From assembly GCA_018262795.1 (NCBI GenBank), contig JADFDM010000009.1, positions 148,692 to 212,691 on the forward strand: DNA of 64,000 bases, in the 5' to 3' direction. Of the stretch, positions 61,201-64,000 are shown in pieces (within the stretch, counting starts at the first letter, position 1; each line of letters starts with the position of its first letter). The stretch is from Sphingobacteriales bacterium. Its GTDB lineage: Bacteria; Bacteroidota; Bacteroidia; Chitinophagales; LD1. Below the pieces are notes generated by a model. It saw nothing but the letters and a program-made list of their open reading frames with translations. It made no database searches and had not been told where the DNA came from. The position numbers were made by a program, and so were the translations under genes.

Positions 61201-64000
61201 ATGGTCATCTGCAGGTTCTCCCTCCGATGCCAGCGGGTATGTAGGGTGCTATATAGGCCCTGATAACCACTCATGGAGAGCCGTTCGCACCGGATTTCCA
61301 TGTGGAGTTTATCAGATTGATATTAATGGTCATGACGATGCCGCCTACTTATATGTAAATGGAAATCAGGTTTGGGTGCATATAGGCTGCTGCGATACCC
61401 ATCCGAATGTATGGACAGGGGCGCTCTCTCCTTCAGACGTAGTTGAATTTAAAGTTTCTGAAGGAGGAGGAGGTTCAAATGGAGCCTTGAGTTTTATTAC
61501 TGTTTCCACTTCTTCATTTGCTGCGGGAACCATCAGTGGGATCACAGATAATGTAACCATTTGCACCGGCTCCGATCCGGGCAGTTTCGGCACCAGCACA
61601 GCCGCCAGCGGTGGTACCACTCCTTATAATAATGGCTCTGCCACCTATCAGTGGATGGTATCTACTGATGGAGTAAATTACTCTTCTATCGCTCCGGCCA
61701 CTATGGGAGGGGGTAGCTTGCCTGCCACGCAGACTTATGATCCACCTGCCATTTCTAACGCAGGGCCTTCAGCGGTTACTTATTACTTTAGAAGAACCGA
61801 TAATGACAAATGCAGTTCGGTTAATACCAATGTGATAAGGGTAGTTGTGAAGCCTAACAATACAGTCAGTGCAGCATCTTCCAGCCCAACTGTCTGTATC
61901 AACACTCTAATGACCAACATCACTCACACCACTACAGGAGCTACGGGCATCGGAACGCCAAACAATTTACCGGGTGGAGTAACGGCAGCATGGGCATCGA
62001 ACACGATTACTATCAGCGGCACACCTACAGCTTCGGGTACTTTTAACTACAGCATTCCTTTAACAGGTGGTTGTGGCAGTGTATCTGCTACGGGAACCAT
62101 TCATGTAAATCCAAAGCCAACAGTTACCGTCACCGCCTCCCCTACAAATGCCACGGTTTGTGCAGGCGGCTCAGTCACCTTAACGGGAGGCGGAGCTAAC
62201 ACCTACACATGGAGCGATGGCATCAGCAATGGAGTGTCCTTTGTTCCGGGCAGCACCCACACCTACACAGTGACGGGAACAGATGCGAATAACTGTTCAA
62301 ACACCGCCAGCAAATTAGTCACAGTAAATCCACTCCCAACGGTTTATACCGTCACGGGAGGCGGCAGCTACTGTGGAGGCGGAGGCGTAGCGGTAGGTCT
62401 CAGCGGCTCCCAAAACGGAGTCAACTACCAAATATTTGTCGGTGGCAATCCGGGCAGTACGGCCAGCGGCACAGGTAGTGCTATCAGCTTTGGTAACCAG
62501 ACCACCGGTGGCACCTATACGGTAGTAGCTACTAATGCGACCACCAACTGCACTAACAACATGAACGGCAGTGTAACGGTGACGGTAAACACCGTATCCA
62601 CCGACCCATCTAATGTCAGTTTTGACCACAACAACTTCTGTCCGGGCGACTATGCCAATATTACCTTGAGCTTTAGCGGAGGCAGTGCAGGCACGGGAGC
62701 GGTAGCAAAGTGGTATGCAGGCGGCTGCGGCAGTGGAGCGAGCATCGGCTCCGGGAATAACCTAAGCATCAGCGCCCCTTCTGCCAGCACGAACTACTAT
62801 GTAAGATATGAAGGCACCTGTAACACGACCAACTGTGCTAATAACACCGTCACCGTGAAGACAGTTTCTACCGTGCCTACCGGTCTTACCCCCAGCACTA
62901 ACAACATCTGTGCAAACACCAATGTGACCCTGAATATTATCGGAGGCAGCTTGGGCACCGGTGCTCAGTGGAAACTGTATAAAGGAAGTTGCGGAGGATC
63001 ACTCGAAACGCAGGGCACCGGCTCGTCCTTTACGGTCAGCCCGAATGTGAGTACCCATTATTATTTAAGAGCCGAAGGGGATTGTGGCAACACGGCTTGT
63101 GTAGATGTGATAGTCTATGTGACCTCCAGCCCATCCACGGCCGGAACCTCTTTAACTGTATCCAATGCCTCGGTATGTTCGGGAGACCCCTCCACCCTGA
63201 CAGTAGTCGGGGGCAGCTTGGGCTTGAATGCCCAGTGGTATCTGTATAGCAGCCCTACTACTGCTTCTTGTGGCAGCTTTGTAGCCGGCACCCAGATAGA
63301 CAACAACACGAGCGGGGTATTTACGGTGAACCCTACTGCGGATACCTATTACTATGTAAGAGCCGAGAACGACTGCAACGCCACCGGTTGCGTGAGCAAC
63401 TCGGTGACCGTGAACCCCGCCCCCACTGCCCCTACCGGCAGCAACGTAACGGTGTGCAACACGGGCTTCCCGGCTACCCTTACTGCCACCCCTCCAAGCG
63501 GCAGCACCGTGGACTGGTATGATGCCGCCAGCGCAGGAACACTGCTGCAAAGCAATAGCAACACCTACAGTGCCACCGCAGCAGGCAGTTACTATGCCGA
63601 GTCGCGCAACACCACCACCAACTGCGTGAGCACCACCCGCACAGTAATAACCGCAAGTGGCGATGTCGCCATCACCGGATTAACTACCACGACCAACAGT
63701 CCGCTGTGTATCAACAGCACCTTAAACTTGGGCAGCAACATTACCGCAGGCAGCAATGTCACTTACACTTGGAGCGGGCCGGGCAGCTTTACGGCTAATG
63801 GCCAAAACGTAACCCGCAGCATGACTGCGGAAGATGCAAACTACGAAGGAGTCTATACGGTGAGTGCGAGCAACACCTGCGGCACCGTGACAGATAATAC
63901 CGCAAGTGTAAACGTACACAGTCCGATACCGGGAGGTATTAATGTAGTGTATTACAGTCCTTATCCCGGCAGCCCGGTGAATGCGGTCTGTGAAGGAAGC
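58292..64000 (+). CDS. Giant secreted repeat protein, right-truncated (probable T9SS adhesin)
   Basis: Open from ATG 58292 to the window edge, at least 1903 residues with no stop; the frame was checked at several points. Signal peptide (MKRKLFFCLILLLTILSSQFVSAQ). A PA14-like domain lies at about 85-170 (GDDGVRLYVNGSLLINGW). A domain of about 150 residues at 176-327 is duplicated at 928-1069; both have NVWTG, GCCD and EGGGGSNGAL. A fibronectin type III segment is at about 818-915 (YEVQVSPNSGF, GLSSGQTYWVRVRSI), followed by many Gly/Ser/Thr/Asn-rich Ig/PKD-like repeats with paired Cys (VCAGGSVTLTGGG, NVTVCNTGFPATLTATPP). A sorting domain would be beyond the edge. Likely a surface adhesin or gliding-type protein. 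Confidence 0.85.
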   Translation, partial: MKRKLFFCLILLLTILSSQFVSAQCSAGDQNTYGNGSWIGYSYTWSGSPSFNSSAYIGYVTESETFDRNFGSGSISGATTNLCSTPSDHFSIRYKMTKTFANGLYNFTLGGDDGVRLYVNGSLLINGWADQGYTNYSGSIYLNGSTNLVFEYYENGGGARASFTYNLIAPGNPSNFGNNVWNVYVWNAGDSGGGSGSWSSNYSGYYTIGNLSFDSRPGQTYSTPQSWDPNGTPSSASGYSGNPVGVNNHSYSFKRQGFPCAKYQINIIYHDDRDQLFINGTLVQDHNGCCDYHSNVWTGWLNASSTVEFRVAEGGGGSNGALELVNVTPAIVSNMTLNGTAGNITVCNTNKTIAVAQSLGNTSDQTTYYYWGTDNGSGWSSWDLCADCQHNNANFNITFPGPGNYVVHTNAFNVCGTTGSGVTRLVQVQSDVNNPGTIALSASTINPCATGVTVNNVTSASTGTPASSGPTYNFYWQRTTPPVVGWTSYEVTSNNYSTLPSVVTGTPGNYIIKRNSKFSCPNSELSSNTVNLTVNDFSPSYTVASAGTQAGVSVSAQSPNTTGWGRGSGGYFDYTSGAWPQCVNWGVATTMAAINGSDAGGCGNNSILTYDPSNGYTDLANGKMCFTGSTYYYYVNNSSSWSNTSLSVRMRIEVTKISNGTPLGLEKIGNYLMIKAKENFRVRVYIETYSPSDAIGVTANTWYGAIDLYDAMHTNPANQICTSFLSDFYNINGVGISPSASPNPACSGATINLTGSKGNLTTDCTLGYQWTGPNGFSSAAQNPSISNASTAAGGTYYFSISSDKSCYGIGSTVVTVDQTPVAPGTPTISTVLCDRFNVNWATGSYASGYEVQVSPNSGFSSFVSGYDGTTDVGNITGLTVTGLSSGQTYWVRVRSINGSAPCRSSWTTSTSATTQAGVPATPSVGTAGNGVWYVYGFNAGDAGGGSNAWNNAYYQGYYTDATLNMNTQARWSSAGSPSDASGYVGCYIGPDNHSWRAVRTGFPCGVYQIDINGHDDAAYLYVNGNQVWVHIGCCDTHPNVWTGALSPSDVVEFKVSEGGGGSNGALSFITVSTSSFAAGTISGITDNVTICTGSDPGSFGTSTAASGGTTPYNNGSATYQWMVSTDGVNYSSIAPATMGGGSLPATQTYDPPAISNAGPSAVTYYFRRTDNDKCSSVNTNVIRVVVKPNNTVSAASSSPTVCINTLMTNITHTTTGATGIGTPNNLPGGVTAAWASNTITISGTPTASGTFNYSIPLTGGCGSVSATGTIHVNPKPTVTVTASPTNATVCAGGSVTLTGGGANTYTWSDGISNGVSFVPGSTHTYTVTGTDANNCSNTASKLVTVNPLPTVYTVTGGGSYCGGGGVAVGLSGSQNGVNYQIFVGGNPGSTASGTGSAISFGNQTTGGTYTVVATNATTNCTNNMNGSVTVTVNTVSTDPSNVSFDHNNFCPGDYANITLSFSGGSAGTGAVAKWYAGGCGSGASIGSGNNLSISAPSASTNYYVRYEGTCNTTNCANNTVTVKTVSTVPTGLTPSTNNICANTNVTLNIIGGSLGTGAQWKLYKGSCGGSLETQGTGSSFTVSPNVSTHYYLRAEGDCGNTACVDVIVYVTSSPSTAGTSLTVSNASVCSGDPSTLTVVGGSLGLNAQWYLYSSPTTASCGSFVAGTQIDNNTSGVFTVNPTADTYYYVRAENDCNATGCVSNSVTVNPAPTAPTGSNVTVCNTGFPATLTATPPSGSTVDWYDAASAGTLLQSNSNTYSATAAGSYYAESRNTTTNCVSTTRTVITASGDVAITGLTTTTNSPLCINSTLNLGSNITAGSNVTYTWSGPGSFTANGQNVTRSMTAEDANYEGVYTVSASNTCGTVTDNTASVNVHSPIPGGINVVYYSPYPGSPVNAVCEGS

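Noticed and set aside
61366..61620. Frames on the minus strand within the giant secreted protein gene
   Set aside because: The plus-strand frame is continuous and coherent from 58292 to 64000; the others are shadows of its repetitive codons.

Overview
The window reads as a chromosomal segment of a Bacteroidota bacterium. The signs are secreted proteins with type IX secretion (T9SS) C-terminal sorting domains, Bacteroidota-specific families (DUF4290, DUF5606, BshB1, TamB-like 1600-residue protein), promoter -7 boxes of the TAnnTTTG type, little sign of Shine-Dalgarno sequences, and intergenic hairpins and purine/pyrimidine tracts common in that phylum. An order-level assignment (Chitinophagales/Sphingobacteriales-like) is only a guess. 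No tRNA, rRNA or CRISPR array was seen.

Layout. 1-1196: left-truncated secreted beta-propeller-like protein (minus). 1285-2660: DedA membrane protein and aroE, translationally coupled. 2661-3822: gene-free, with a hairpin, two related 42-bp repeat arrays sharing a common 3' tail, and a pyrimidine tract. 3823-9347: Pif1-like helicase, then an operon of sugar nucleotidyltransferase, nitronate monooxygenase and serA. 9488-12097: small T9SS protein and convergent uvrB sharing a strong terminator. 12207-19160: DUF5606 protein, M3 oligopeptidase, cytochrome P450, UvrD/PcrA helicase, DUF4290 protein. 19662-23345: secreted unknown, L-serine dehydratase, second nitronate monooxygenase-like protein, lipoprotein. 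23632-24402: decayed transposase. 24446-30207 (minus): acyltransferase, fmt, lipoprotein + C10 cysteine peptidase operon, TPR protein. 30415-35508: acidic protein + secG, small cytosolic and membrane proteins, methyltransferase, outer-membrane barrel. 35531-40139 (minus): neutral ceramidase, def, ruvX, DUF1573 protein, tsaD. 40197-45074: TamB-like giant. 45658-49004: TonB receptor + HmuY-like lipoprotein, a putative heme-uptake pair, with repeats upstream. 49226-53465: cold-shock protein, flavin reductase, DUF1573 lipoprotein, yajC, coaE, purK, purE. 53526-57153 (minus): bshB1, DUF1569, DUF4412, histidine kinase. 57154-58291: gene-free, with an IS256-type element left end and a cluster of palindromes. 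58292-64000: a giant secreted repeat protein running off the right edge.

Most genes are housekeeping: DNA repair (uvrB, uvrD-type, ruvX, Pif1-like), translation (fmt, def, tsaD), secretion (secG, yajC, TamB), purine synthesis (purK-purE), serine metabolism (serA, sdaA) and bacillithiol synthesis (bshB1). Accessory interest lies in the 42-bp repeat arrays, the HmuY-type locus with its upstream repeats, the C10 peptidase/lipoprotein pair, the ceramidase, and the giant right-edge protein with an internally duplicated domain. A recurring feature is a -7-like box only 4-9 nt upstream of the start codon, suggesting leaderless or nearly leaderless transcripts.
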